Below, one piece after another: positions 50,282 to 60,114 of a DNA stretch of 64,000 bases. The position numbers were made by a program, and so were the translations under genes. The notes beneath the pieces are model-generated. The model had not been told where the DNA came from. It made no database searches and was given only the letters and a program-made list of their open reading frames with translations. Every line of letters begins with the position of its first letter. Position 1 is the first letter of the stretch. This DNA comes from Rhodospirillales bacterium (GTDB lineage: Bacteria; Pseudomonadota; Alphaproteobacteria; Rhodospirillales; JASLLZ01): contig JASLLZ010000009.1 in assembly GCA_030746775.1 (NCBI GenBank), forward strand, positions 1-64,000, given 5' to 3'.

Positions 50282-50942
50282 CGTCGCCGACAAAGGGCCA
50301 CGCGTCCCGCCGTCCACGATCTTGCGGCGCGGGTTGATGCTGGTCCTGTCCTCGCCTTCGGGGGCCGGCAAGACGACCGTCGCCCGGCGCCTGCTGGACG
50401 GCGACGATAATCTCATCATGTCGGTTTCGGTGACCACCCGGCCCGCCAGGAGCGAAGAGAAGGAAGGACGGGATTACAGTTTCATCGACGAAGAGACCTT
50501 CCGGCGCATGGTCGCCGAGGGCGCCCTTCTTGAGCACGCCCGCGTTTTCGATCATTTTTACGGCACGCCGCGCGGTCCCGTCGAAGAGGCGATGTCGGCC
50601 GGACGCGACGTTCTGTTCGACATCGATTGGCAGGGCACCCAGCAGGTTATGGAGAACGCGCCGGAGGACTTGGTTTCGATCTTTATTCTGCCGCCGAGCA
50701 CGGAAGAGTTGGAAAAGCGGCTCAGGGGCCGGGCCCAGGACAGCGACGAGGTGGTGCGAAGACGCATGTCCAAGGCGGCGGACGAGATGAGCCATTACAC
50801 CGATTACGATTACATCATCATCAACCGCGAGATCGATGAAAGCGTCGCTTCGGCGCGGGCGATCCTCGCCGCCGAGCGCCGCCGCCGCGAACGCTTGGTC
50901 GGCCTGCACGATTTCGTCGAACGCATGCGCGAGGGGCGCTAA
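50274..50942 (+). CDS. gmk: guanylate kinase
   Basis: LMLVLSSPSGAGKTTVARRLL, SVSVTTRPARSEEKEGRDYSFI; start (TTG 50274) uncertain. Confidence 0.95.
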   Translation: MSNVADKGPRVPPSTILRRGLMLVLSSPSGAGKTTVARRLLDGDDNLIMSVSVTTRPARSEEKEGRDYSFIDEETFRRMVAEGALLEHARVFDHFYGTPRGPVEEAMSAGRDVLFDIDWQGTQQVMENAPEDLVSIFILPPSTEELEKRLRGRAQDSDEVVRRRMSKAADEMSHYTDYDYIIINREIDESVASARAILAAERRRRERLVGLHDFVERMREGR

Positions 50943-51766
50943 CCAGCCGCGGCAAGCGCCCGGGCCAGGGCGCAGAACTCCTCGACCGTCAGTTCCTCGG
51001 CGCGCGCCGTCGCATCCAGGCCCAGCTTTTGCGGATCGAGATCCAGAGATTTCAAACTCGATCGCAACATCTTCCGCCTTTGGCCGAAGGCGGCGGCGGT
51101 TACCCGCTCCAGGTCCGCCATTTCCGCCACCGCCAGGGGGCGGCGCCTGGGGGCCAGGGTTACGACGCTCGATGCGATCTTGGGCGGCGGCGTGAAGGCG
51201 CGTCGGTCGACGTTGAATTCCCGGCGCACGTCGCACAGCCACTGGGCCATGACCGACAGCCGGCCATAGTCCTTGCTTCCGGGCCGGGCGGCGAGACGGT
51301 CGGCGACCTCTTTTTGGAACATCAGGGTCAGGCCCGCGTAGTCCGCCGCCCGGCCAAGCCAGGACAGCAAGAGCGGCACGCCGATGTTGTAAGGCAGATT
51401 GGCGACGACGCGCCTGGGCGGTGTCACCAGGTCGGCCGGATCGATGGTCTGGGCATCGCCTTCCACCACCCTCAGACGGCCGGGATACACGGCCGCCAGT
51501 TCGGCCAAGGCGGCGATGCAGCGCGTGTCCCGTTCGACCGCCACCACCTGGGCGGCGCCGGCTGCCAGGAGGGCACGGGTCAATCCGCCGGGTCCCGGCC
51601 CGACCTCGACCACGTTGGTTGACGTAAGATCGCCGGCGGCGCGGGCGATGCGCGCCGTCAGGTTGAGGTCGAGGAGGAAATGCTGACCCAGCTTGCGCCG
51701 TGCCGTCAGGCCGTGCCGCGCGATCACTTGGCGCAGCGGCGGCAGGGATTCCTGGTCCCTGGACAC
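50939..51766 (-). CDS. rsmA: 16S rRNA (adenine1518-N6/1519-N6)-dimethyltransferase
   Basis: RRKLGQHFLLDLNLTARIARAAGDL, VVEVGPGPGGLTRALLAAGA, VVANLPYNIGVPLL. Confidence 0.97.
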   Translation of the reverse strand: MSRDQESLPPLRQVIARHGLTARRKLGQHFLLDLNLTARIARAAGDLTSTNVVEVGPGPGGLTRALLAAGAAQVVAVERDTRCIAALAELAAVYPGRLRVVEGDAQTIDPADLVTPPRRVVANLPYNIGVPLLLSWLGRAADYAGLTLMFQKEVADRLAARPGSKDYGRLSVMAQWLCDVRREFNVDRRAFTPPPKIASSVVTLAPRRRPLAVAEMADLERVTAAAFGQRRKMLRSSLKSLDLDPQKLGLDATARAEELTVEEFCALARALAAAG

Positions 51767-51776
51767 CGCGCCGCCG

Positions 51777-52811
51777 TTAGCCGGCCGCCGCGGCGCGCCG
51801 CCGGGCCATGTCCGCCGCCATCGACAAGGCGGCGACCAGGCTTGCCTCGCTGGCCGTCCCCGTGCCCGCGATATCGAGAGCCGTGCCATGGTCGGGCGAG
51901 GTGCGCACGAAAGGCAGTCCCAAGGTGACGTTGACGGCGCCATCGAAGTCGAGGGCCTTGATGGGGATCAACGCCTGGTCGTGGTACATGCAAAGCACCG
52001 CGTCGTAATCCTTGCGGGCGGCGGCATGAAACAGGGTGTCGGGGGGCAGCGGGCCACGTGCCTCGATTCCCGCTTGGCACAACCTTTCGACCGCCGGCGC
52101 GATGATTTCGGCTTCTTCGCTGCCCATGGCGCCGCCCTCGCCGGCGTGAGGGTTCAGCCCGGCGATCGCCAGGCGCGGCCGGGCAATGGCGAAGTCGCGG
52201 TCGAGCCCCGCCGCGACAATCTCGGCCGTCTTGACGATGAGGTCCGCGTTGAGTCCGGCGATCGCGTCGGCGAGGCCTAGATGGACGGTCACCGGCACGA
52301 CGCGAAGCAGGGGACTGGCCAGCATCATTACCGGCAACCCGCCTGTCCCGGCCAGATGGGCCAGGAATTCCGTGTGGCCGGGAAAGCCGAACCCGGCCTC
52401 ATAAAGGCTTGCCTTGTGGATGGGGTTGGTGACGACCGCCCCGGCCCGGCCGGCACCGGCCAGGGCGACCGCCGTTTCGATGGCGGCGATGACGGCGGGA
52501 CCGTTGGCGGGGTCGGGTTCGCCCGGAACCGGCTCGGTGGCCAAGGGCCGCGCCAATACGGGCAGGGCGGTGGGAAAGACCGCCGCCGCCTGTTGCGGGT
52601 CGTCGATGGGGGTCAGGGGGACGGCCAGACCGGTGCTTTCGCCGAGGCGCTCAAGCCGTGGCGGATGGTCGATGGCGAAGAATACGGGTCCGCCTTCGGC
52701 GCACCGCCGCCAGGCCTTGAGTGTGATTTCACCACCAACGCCGGCCGGCTCGCCCAGGGTCAGGGCAAGGGGCGGCTGTTCGAAGTCCGCTGCCCGGGCG
52801 GCAGGGGTCAT
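51777..52811 (-). CDS. pdxA: 4-hydroxythreonine-4-phosphate dehydrogenase
   Basis: LALTLGEPAGVGGEITLKAW, GFPGHTEFLAHL, GLNPHAGEGGAMGSEE, CMYHDQALIPIKAL. Confidence 0.96.
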   Translation of the reverse strand: MTPAARAADFEQPPLALTLGEPAGVGGEITLKAWRRCAEGGPVFFAIDHPPRLERLGESTGLAVPLTPIDDPQQAAAVFPTALPVLARPLATEPVPGEPDPANGPAVIAAIETAVALAGAGRAGAVVTNPIHKASLYEAGFGFPGHTEFLAHLAGTGGLPVMMLASPLLRVVPVTVHLGLADAIAGLNADLIVKTAEIVAAGLDRDFAIARPRLAIAGLNPHAGEGGAMGSEEAEIIAPAVERLCQAGIEARGPLPPDTLFHAAARKDYDAVLCMYHDQALIPIKALDFDGAVNVTLGLPFVRTSPDHGTALDIAGTGTASEASLVAALSMAADMARRRAAAAG

Positions 52812-54064
52812 ATTCTGATATCCACGAAGGCGTCGCGCCTGAGATCGCGGAGATACTGACGAGCCGCCAGGGCCATGCGCTGGCTGGTCAGCATGCGGCG
52901 AATGTCGGCTCGGTTAACGCTTGGGGTCTTATCTCCCTGGCGCCCGCAGACCATGAGAATAAGAATGCCGTCGCCGATTGACAGCGGGGCACTGGCCTTG
53001 CCGATCTCCAATCCGTCGACGACCTCGCGTAGTTGTGCCGGCATGCTGCTCAAGCGGACGTTTCCGAGATCACCCGACAGCGAGGTCCCCAACTCCTTAG
53101 CCAGCTTGTCGATCTCTTGGCAAGAGGTTGCCAATTCGGCCATTGTGCGGGCCAGCTTCATCTGGTTCGCCCGTCCGGCGGCATCGGCGGTCGCGGGGAT
53201 GGGCACGAAGAGTTGGCGGAGCGCCACGGTGACGTTTTTCTGTGCCCGGCTGGCGGCCGTCCGGCGGTCTCGCAAATAGAATATGTGATAACCGCCGATC
53301 ATGCGTAGCGGCGAACTAACTTGTCCTGGCCGCAATTTGACCAGGGCGGTGTCCAGGGATTGGCTCAGTTGTCCGGGACGAAGCCATCCCAAATCACCGC
53401 CGACGGCGGCGGTCGCACTCTGAGAGAAGTTCCGCGCCAAGGCCTCGAAGCGGGCGCCCGATTTGAGCTGTTGGATCAGGCGTTGGGCGAGGGCGCGAAC
53501 GTTCCCTTCGGTCTTGCTGTCGAAAGTGAGAACAATCTCCGAAACCAAGTGTTCGGGTTTGTCGCGGTTGGCCTCGATCTCGGCCAAGACTTCGTCGATT
53601 TCGTGTTCGCCGATCTTGATGGCGGCGCTCTTCTTGCGTCTGACCACCTTGGCCCAGGCGATCTCGGCCTCGATTTGTTCGACCATCACCGATCTGTCGA
53701 CGCCGATTTGCGACAGGAAGTCCTTCAATCCCCCCTTGGGCATATTGTTCTGTTTTTCGATTGTCGCCAACGCCCGGTCGATGTCCCGTTTGGAGATTTT
53801 TATGCCGACCTTTTTTGCCTCTTGGAGCTTGATCTGGTCGTCGATCATGCCGCGCAGGACCTGTGGGGTCATTCGCTTGCGGATCTCGGGGCGGTTTTCC
53901 AGTTGCGAGGTGGCCAGAACCAGGGACAGGCGGGACTTCAAATCGTAAAGCGAGATTATCTCGTCGTTGACCACGGCCGCGATGCCCAACACATTCTGTG
54001 CCCGCGCCGGAGCAAAAACAAAGATCAGTGCCACAATGGCGATGTGCGCCCAGCTTGGTCTCAT
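52808..54064 (-). CDS. surA: SurA-like periplasmic peptidyl-prolyl isomerase
   Basis: Signal peptide, VVNDEIISLYDLKSRLSLVL, GGDLGWLRPGQLSQSLDTALVKLRPGQVSSPLRMIGGYHIFYL (parvulin). Confidence 0.93.
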   Translation of the reverse strand: MRPSWAHIAIVALIFVFAPARAQNVLGIAAVVNDEIISLYDLKSRLSLVLATSQLENRPEIRKRMTPQVLRGMIDDQIKLQEAKKVGIKISKRDIDRALATIEKQNNMPKGGLKDFLSQIGVDRSVMVEQIEAEIAWAKVVRRKKSAAIKIGEHEIDEVLAEIEANRDKPEHLVSEIVLTFDSKTEGNVRALAQRLIQQLKSGARFEALARNFSQSATAAVGGDLGWLRPGQLSQSLDTALVKLRPGQVSSPLRMIGGYHIFYLRDRRTAASRAQKNVTVALRQLFVPIPATADAAGRANQMKLARTMAELATSCQEIDKLAKELGTSLSGDLGNVRLSSMPAQLREVVDGLEIGKASAPLSIGDGILILMVCGRQGDKTPSVNRADIRRMLTSQRMALAARQYLRDLRRDAFVDIRI

Positions 54065-54167
54065 GGTTAACCTGTCGGTCGGCCGCGGGACCGTAAGGGG
54101 CCGCGGTTCGATATCCATTTTACGATCACATGGGGACGTCAGGCAATTCACCCGTCGCTGGTAGTCT

Positions 54168-56297
54168 TCAATGGATAGAGGTCGCAACCTCGCCCAAGGT
54201 CTTGAAGTTCACGCGAAAGACGACGGCATCGGTGGGTGTCAAGTCGCGGTCGCGGAAAAAGGTGCGAGTCAGTTCGGAGGTGAAAACCAGGCATTCGTCC
54301 TCATAGGTCAGTCCCAGGCCCGCCGAGAGCATGGCTCCGTCGCCGGTCAGATCCCGGATACCCGATATCTTGGCCCGCCAATAGCGCGATAGCTGCGCGT
54401 CAAGAGCCAAGGTGAGTTCTTCGCGCGGCGCGAATTCGCTGTTCTCCTGAGCCGCGAAAAAGACGTAGTCGGCGCTGAGGCGCAAGGATCTCGTTCCCGC
54501 CCTAAGATCGATCTCGTTGCGCCGGGCGGCCAGATTGTCCTTGTCCCACCGGGCCCGGTAGACGAGGTCGAGATTGTCGTCCGGACGCACCTGGACCCTG
54601 GCGACGATATCGGAGAACTGGTCTTCCAAACCGGATCCAGTGGCGAAGGTATCGTCCTTTTTGGCCCTCAAGCTCTGTCCGACGAGGACAGTGGTGGCGC
54701 CGCCGCCGCGACCGAAGACGCCCCATTTCAACCCGTAGTTGACGCGCGGTCCGCCTTCGACCCGGTCCAGGCCGGTAAACCGATTGCTGCTGAAGAGATT
54801 GGTATCGTCGAACTCGAAATCGATGCTGTCTTCGTTGGGAATGGTGTCGGGATTACCGCCATAGGGGCTGACAACGGCCGAGACGATGGGCTCGAACAGT
54901 TGGTAAACGGCCTCTTCCTCGCGCACCAGGGGATAGCGCCAATCGAGGGCCATTTGGGGAAGGAGACGACCGTTGAAACCGCTGTGGGTTCCAGTTTTGC
55001 CCGCACGCGCCAATTCATCGACGTGATAGAGGTCCCCCGTCAACGTCGTCGACAGGGCATAAACGTCACCCATGGGACCGACGTAGGGGAGGCGCCAGCC
55101 CCCCTTGACGGAGAGCCGTCGCGTGTCCGACCCATCGGTGCGGGTCAAGGCCAGAAGGTTGACGTCGAGGCTGGCGCGGCCACCCAGCCGGTCCGGTTCG
55201 CCGATGTGGTTGTAATCGACCATGGGCAGGACGAACGGCGTTTCGCCGGCATCGTCGGTACTACGCAAGCCTTGGAATACGTATCCGTTGAAGGCCATGT
55301 AATTGCGCTTGCGGAAGCCCTCGGTGAAGACGCGGGTGGTCAGGGTGCTCTCGTTGCCGAAACCGTAGCGCCTGAGATAGGTATCATGGCTGGCCCCGTT
55401 TGCATCGAAGCCCCAGCGCCAGGTATCGTCGACGTCGAACCGGCCCTCACCGTTGACGTGTCCGCGTATATCGTTCTCGGAATCCTGGGTGATGCTGGCT
55501 GCCAGGTCCAGGCTGCCGTTCTGCAAACGGTGGCGGTACTCGCCGGCCAGCAGCGGACCCTCCTTGGTCGCGTAGGACGGTGTCAAGGTGAGGTCGCTAA
55601 ACGGGTCGATATTGAGGAAATAAGGGATGTGGGTAACGATGCCAAGGTCCGATGATCCCCCGATGCTGGGTGCCAGGAAACCGCTCCGCCGCTTGACCGT
55701 CGGATCGGGATGGGAGAGGTAGGGCGTATAGGCGATGGGAAGCCCGGCCACTTCCAGCCATACGTCCGAATACTCGATCGTCTGGCGCTCCTTGTCGTGC
55801 AGCACCTTGGCGGCCTTGAGCTGCCACAACGGCGGTCGCGTCGGTTCGTCGGGGCAAAGCTCGCACGGCGAATAGACGACGCGGCTCATCTCCAACTCGT
55901 TGCCGCCGGAGCGCCGCGCCCCATTGGCGGCAAAGCGGGAGCGATCGCTCAGAATGACCCGCAGATCCTCGATGATGCCGTCCTTCAGGTCCCCGGTCAG
56001 CTCCATGTGCTGGGCGAAGACGACATCGCCGGTGGGTTCCATAAGAGTGACGTTGCCGGTCGCGGTCAGCAGGTCGGAGCCCTGGTTGTAGACCATCTCG
56101 TCGGCGATCAGCACACGGTCGTCGTGAGAAACCTCGACGTTACCGCGCGCGGTGACCGTGCGACGCTCGGAATCGTAGCTCATCTCGTCGGCTGTCAGCA
56201 GAATGGGTTGGCCCGCCTGGACAGGTGCCTCCTGGGCCAACGTCGTCGTTGCCATGAGGCAAAGAATGCCCGATATGATCGCCCAAACCCGGTTCAT
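54168..56297 (-). CDS. lptD: LPS-assembly protein LptD
   Basis: Signal peptide, LLTADEMSYDSERRTVTARGNVEVSHDDRVLIADEM (OstA-type) and beta-barrel-rich C-terminus. Confidence 0.95.
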   Translation of the reverse strand: MNRVWAIISGILCLMATTTLAQEAPVQAGQPILLTADEMSYDSERRTVTARGNVEVSHDDRVLIADEMVYNQGSDLLTATGNVTLMEPTGDVVFAQHMELTGDLKDGIIEDLRVILSDRSRFAANGARRSGGNELEMSRVVYSPCELCPDEPTRPPLWQLKAAKVLHDKERQTIEYSDVWLEVAGLPIAYTPYLSHPDPTVKRRSGFLAPSIGGSSDLGIVTHIPYFLNIDPFSDLTLTPSYATKEGPLLAGEYRHRLQNGSLDLAASITQDSENDIRGHVNGEGRFDVDDTWRWGFDANGASHDTYLRRYGFGNESTLTTRVFTEGFRKRNYMAFNGYVFQGLRSTDDAGETPFVLPMVDYNHIGEPDRLGGRASLDVNLLALTRTDGSDTRRLSVKGGWRLPYVGPMGDVYALSTTLTGDLYHVDELARAGKTGTHSGFNGRLLPQMALDWRYPLVREEEAVYQLFEPIVSAVVSPYGGNPDTIPNEDSIDFEFDDTNLFSSNRFTGLDRVEGGPRVNYGLKWGVFGRGGGATTVLVGQSLRAKKDDTFATGSGLEDQFSDIVARVQVRPDDNLDLVYRARWDKDNLAARRNEIDLRAGTRSLRLSADYVFFAAQENSEFAPREELTLALDAQLSRYWRAKISGIRDLTGDGAMLSAGLGLTYEDECLVFTSELTRTFFRDRDLTPTDAVVFRVNFKTLGEVATSIH

Positions 56298-56303
56298 GGC
56301 CTG

Positions 56304-57404
56304 TCAGCCGTCCTCCAAATGCAATAGCATGGCAAGGCCCAAGAGGGTCGCGACACCCGACGGAGTCCACGCCGCGAGCGTCACCGGGATGCTATCGGAA
56401 AGGCCCAGGGCAAACACGATATCCGAAAAAAAGTAAAGTACAAAGCCGGTGAGCACGCCGCCGGCGATAACGAAAATGGTACCGCCGCGGCGCGCGTGAC
56501 GCAGGGTGAAGGTGGCGGCGATAAAAACCATGGCGCACATCAACAACGGAGTCGCCAATAGAACGTGCCAATGCAGACGATGGCGGAGAGCGGAAAATCC
56601 GGCTTCCTCCAGGGTCTTGATGAACGCCGGCAGTGCCCAAAAGGACATCGTTTCAGGCGGTGCGAAGCTCTCATGAATCTTGTTGAGAGTGAGATCCGTC
56701 TCCAACCAGTATTCCTGTTCGAATTGGGGTGGTGACTCGGGCGTTATGACCCAAGCATTGCGCAGATGCCAAAAACCGTCCGCCAGGCGCGCGTGCTCGG
56801 CGTCGATGCGGCCGATGAAACCGTCTGATCCTTCGTAGAGAAAGACGATCACGTCGCGAAGTGCCACGTCCAATCCCTGCTGCACCATATATTGCGAATG
56901 AACGACGGCTTGGCCGGTCTCGCTCGATTGGCGCAACCACAATCCGTTTTCCGACAGAGCAAGAAGGCTCTTGCGGCCTTTCAACAGGGTCGCCTCGAGA
57001 TTCTCGTAACGCGACAGCATGGCCGACGCCAGAGGGTTGGATACGGTTACACGAAAAACACCGAGGAAAAACGCCAGGAAAAGGACCGGCAAAAGAAACT
57101 GCCACGCCGACACGCCGGCGCCCCGGGTGACCACCAATTCATGACTGCGGGTCAGCCGCCAGAACACCATCATGGCGCCCAGGAGCGCGGCGAAGGGAAA
57201 GGCCTGTTGGCTCATGTGGGGCAGCTTCATGAGCGCCATGTCGATCACGGTGGCGAAGGTGATGTTGGGCCGGGCCGCCGAACGGCGCATCAGTTCGACG
57301 GTATCGAAGGTCAGGATCAGGGTGACCAAGACAAGGAAAACGATGACGAAGCCGACCAGGAACTGACGGCCGATGTAAACGGAGAGGGTGGGGGATAGAC
57401 GCAT
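56304..57404 (-). CDS. lptG: LPS export ABC transporter permease LptG
   Basis: LSVYIGRQFLVGFVIVFLVLVTLILTFDTVELMRR; YjgP/YjgQ-type topology, upstream of lptD. Confidence 0.94.
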   Translation of the reverse strand: MRLSPTLSVYIGRQFLVGFVIVFLVLVTLILTFDTVELMRRSAARPNITFATVIDMALMKLPHMSQQAFPFAALLGAMMVFWRLTRSHELVVTRGAGVSAWQFLLPVLFLAFFLGVFRVTVSNPLASAMLSRYENLEATLLKGRKSLLALSENGLWLRQSSETGQAVVHSQYMVQQGLDVALRDVIVFLYEGSDGFIGRIDAEHARLADGFWHLRNAWVITPESPPQFEQEYWLETDLTLNKIHESFAPPETMSFWALPAFIKTLEEAGFSALRHRLHWHVLLATPLLMCAMVFIAATFTLRHARRGGTIFVIAGGVLTGFVLYFFSDIVFALGLSDSIPVTLAAWTPSGVATLLGLAMLLHLEDG

Positions 57405-57421
57405 GTTGGAGGGCTTTCTCT

Positions 57422-58558
57422 TTACCTCATGGGACTCTGGGCGGCCAGACCGGCCCTGGCGCCGCCCTTCGGCCGCCAGGGCCGGCGCAGCATGAAAACG
57501 TAGCCCAAGATCATGGGGAGCACGGTGCCAATATACATTAAGGGGATCAATTCCAGACTTTTGGCGGAAACATTCGCCAGTCCCAACGCCATGGCCACAA
57601 AGAGGATGACGATGGCGGCGGCAAGAGCGATGCGCCCCGATTGGCCTTGCCGGCTGATACCACCCGATATCAGGCAGGCCAGCCCGATGAGGGTGAAACA
57701 GGCGGCGAATAAGGGCCAGATCAGCCGCTTGTGGGCTTCGACGACAAACTTTCCGTAATTACGCGGGTCCATGAGGCTGTCTTTTTCGATGCCAAACAGT
57801 TCTGCCAGGGTCCGCTCGCGGGGCTCGCGGTAACGGACCGCCGCCTGATCCTCGGATTTGTCCAGTTCAATTGTGTAGCGGTCGAAATAGAGAATCGAGA
57901 ATTTGTTGGTCTTCTTGTCCCTCTCCTGGCGGTTGCCTTCGAACATGATGACCCGCGATGAACCTCCCGATTCGACCAAGGCGCCGCGCGTGGCCATGAC
58001 GGTCGAGGGTTTGGCGCCATTGCGTCCATCGTGCACCAAGATGCCGTGCAACTGTCCATCCTTGGCCCGTTCCCGCACGTAAACGGTGACGTCCTTTGAG
58101 ACGGTGTTGAAGGCTCCCTCTTGCAAAAGGACGTGAGAATAAGAGTAGCGAATGTCCCATTGCAGCTCACGGAACATGCGATAGGACTGGGGCACCAAGA
58201 AAATGTTCAGCACGTACCCGGCGGCGACCACCAACAGCGCCATGATCAGCGCCGGCTTGGCAAGGGCAAACTGGCTCATGCCCGAGGCGCGCATGACCAC
58301 CAGTTCGCGGTCGGTGACCAGCTTGCTGTATATGAACACGACCACCGTAAACAAAGCTATCGGCAAGATTATGGAGAGGAAATTGGGCAGTAGCAGCATT
58401 GTCAGATAGAGAAACATGCCACCCGTCACGCCGCGGTTGACGATCATCTCGACAAAGCGCAGGGACTGGCTTAGCCAAATGATGCCGGTGAGGCCGATGG
58501 TGACCAGGACCATCCCCACCAACAATTGGCGCAGCACATATCGGGTCAATTCATTCAT
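57422..58558 (-). CDS. lptF: LPS export ABC transporter permease LptF
   Basis: MNELTRYVLRQLLVGMVLVTIGLTGIIWLSQSLRFVEMIVNRG. Confidence 0.95.
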   Translation of the reverse strand: MNELTRYVLRQLLVGMVLVTIGLTGIIWLSQSLRFVEMIVNRGVTGGMFLYLTMLLLPNFLSIILPIALFTVVVFIYSKLVTDRELVVMRASGMSQFALAKPALIMALLVVAAGYVLNIFLVPQSYRMFRELQWDIRYSYSHVLLQEGAFNTVSKDVTVYVRERAKDGQLHGILVHDGRNGAKPSTVMATRGALVESGGSSRVIMFEGNRQERDKKTNKFSILYFDRYTIELDKSEDQAAVRYREPRERTLAELFGIEKDSLMDPRNYGKFVVEAHKRLIWPLFAACFTLIGLACLISGGISRQGQSGRIALAAAIVILFVAMALGLANVSAKSLELIPLMYIGTVLPMILGYVFMLRRPWRPKGGARAGLAAQSPMR

Positions 58559-58698
58559 GGTGGCGAACCGCTTCGCTTTCGCTCCTCACAAAATGTGGGA
58601 AAAACTCTCGCGAATCAAGGGCTAACCGTGTGATCCGAAGAAGAAAGGTGAGCTTGTTCGCCAAATTCGGGGTGGGCGGGCAATCCCTTCGAGCCCGC

Positions 58699-60114
58699 CT
58701 ATAGCACCTTGCCCGGGTTCATGATGTTCTTGGGATCCAGCGTTCTTTTCAGGGTCCGCATCAGACCCACCTCAACGCTTGATTTGTAGCGCACCAGTTC
58801 GTCGCGCTTCAAGGTGCCGATGCCGTGCTCGGCCGAGAAGCTGCCGTCCATCTCGGCAACCAGGTCGTGGACCATGTGGTTGAATTCGTCCCAACGGGCG
58901 ACGAAGGCGTCGGTATCGGCGCCCACCGGTTGGCTCAGGTTATAGTGGATGTTGCCGTCCCCGACGTGGCCGAAGGCCAGGATGCGGACGCCGGGCAGGG
59001 CCGCCTCGACCGCTTTGCCGGCACGGCGCACGAACTCCCCAACGCGGGAGACCGGCACCGAGACGTCGTGCTTGATGGAGCCGCCCTCGAACTTCTGGCA
59101 ATCCGAAAGCACCTCGCGGACGCGCCACAGCTCGTCTCTCTGGGCCTCGCTGGCGGCGATCACCGCGTCATCGGCAATGCCGTCGTCGAGAGCCTGGGCG
59201 AGGATCGTCTCCAGCGCCTCTTTCAGACCGGTTCCGCCCTCCGGCCCGGTCAGTTCGATGAGCGTGTAGTAAGGATGGGCGTCGGCGAAGGGATCGACGA
59301 CCCCGGTCATGTGCTTGACGGCGAATTCCATGCCCAGACGCGGGATCAGCTCGAAGGCGGTGAGCGCGTCGCCGCAGGCGTCGCACATGCGCGAGAATAA
59401 GCCGAGGGCCTGATCGGCATCGCCGACGGCGGCCATCGCGCTCTCCCGCCCGGGCTGTTTAGGATAGAGCTTCAAGACGGCGGCGGTGATGACGCCCAGC
59501 GTCCCCTCGGCGCCGATGAACAGGTGCTTGAGGTCGTAGCCGGTGTTGTCCTTGCGCAATCCGCGCAGGCGCTCCCATACCCTGCCGTCGGGCAGCACGA
59601 CCTCGAGACCCAGCACCAGATCGCGGGCATTGCCGTAACGCAGGACCTGAACGCCGCCGGCATTGGTCGACAGGTTGCCGCCGATCTGGCAACTGCCCTC
59701 GGCGGCCAGGCTGAGGGGGAACAGGCAGCCGGCTTCGGCGGCGGCGTCCTGGATGGCGGCAAGGACGCAGCCGGCCTCGACGGTCATCGTGTGGTTGAGG
59801 GGATCGACGGCGCGGATGCGGTTCATGCGGCCCATGGACAAGACGATGCCGCCGTCGGGAACGGCGCCGCCCTGCAATCCGGTATTGCCCCCTTGCGGGG
59901 TGACGGGGACACCGGCCGCGGCGCAAATCTCGATCACCCGGGCCGTTTCCTCGGTCGAGGCGGGGCGGACCACGGCAGCGCAGGTGCCGCGCCAGAAACC
60001 GCGAGCCTCGATCAAGTGCGGTTCCATTGCGCCTGCGTCGTCGACCCAACCCTTGCGGCCGACGACGCCCAGGAGCGCTTCGATGACGCCTTCGGGTAGG
60101 GGATTCGCCGTCAC
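58699..60114 (-). CDS. FAD-binding oxidoreductase (GlcD / D-2-hydroxyglutarate dehydrogenase-like), paralog A
   Basis: VTPQGGNTGLQGGAVPDGGIVLSMGRMNRI, CQIGGNLSTNAGG, GHVGDGNIHYN. Confidence 0.93.
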   Translation of the reverse strand: MTANPLPEGVIEALLGVVGRKGWVDDAGAMEPHLIEARGFWRGTCAAVVRPASTEETARVIEICAAAGVPVTPQGGNTGLQGGAVPDGGIVLSMGRMNRIRAVDPLNHTMTVEAGCVLAAIQDAAAEAGCLFPLSLAAEGSCQIGGNLSTNAGGVQVLRYGNARDLVLGLEVVLPDGRVWERLRGLRKDNTGYDLKHLFIGAEGTLGVITAAVLKLYPKQPGRESAMAAVGDADQALGLFSRMCDACGDALTAFELIPRLGMEFAVKHMTGVVDPFADAHPYYTLIELTGPEGGTGLKEALETILAQALDDGIADDAVIAASEAQRDELWRVREVLSDCQKFEGGSIKHDVSVPVSRVGEFVRRAGKAVEAALPGVRILAFGHVGDGNIHYNLSQPVGADTDAFVARWDEFNHMVHDLVAEMDGSFSAEHGIGTLKRDELVRYKSSVEVGLMRTLKRTLDPKNIMNPGKVL

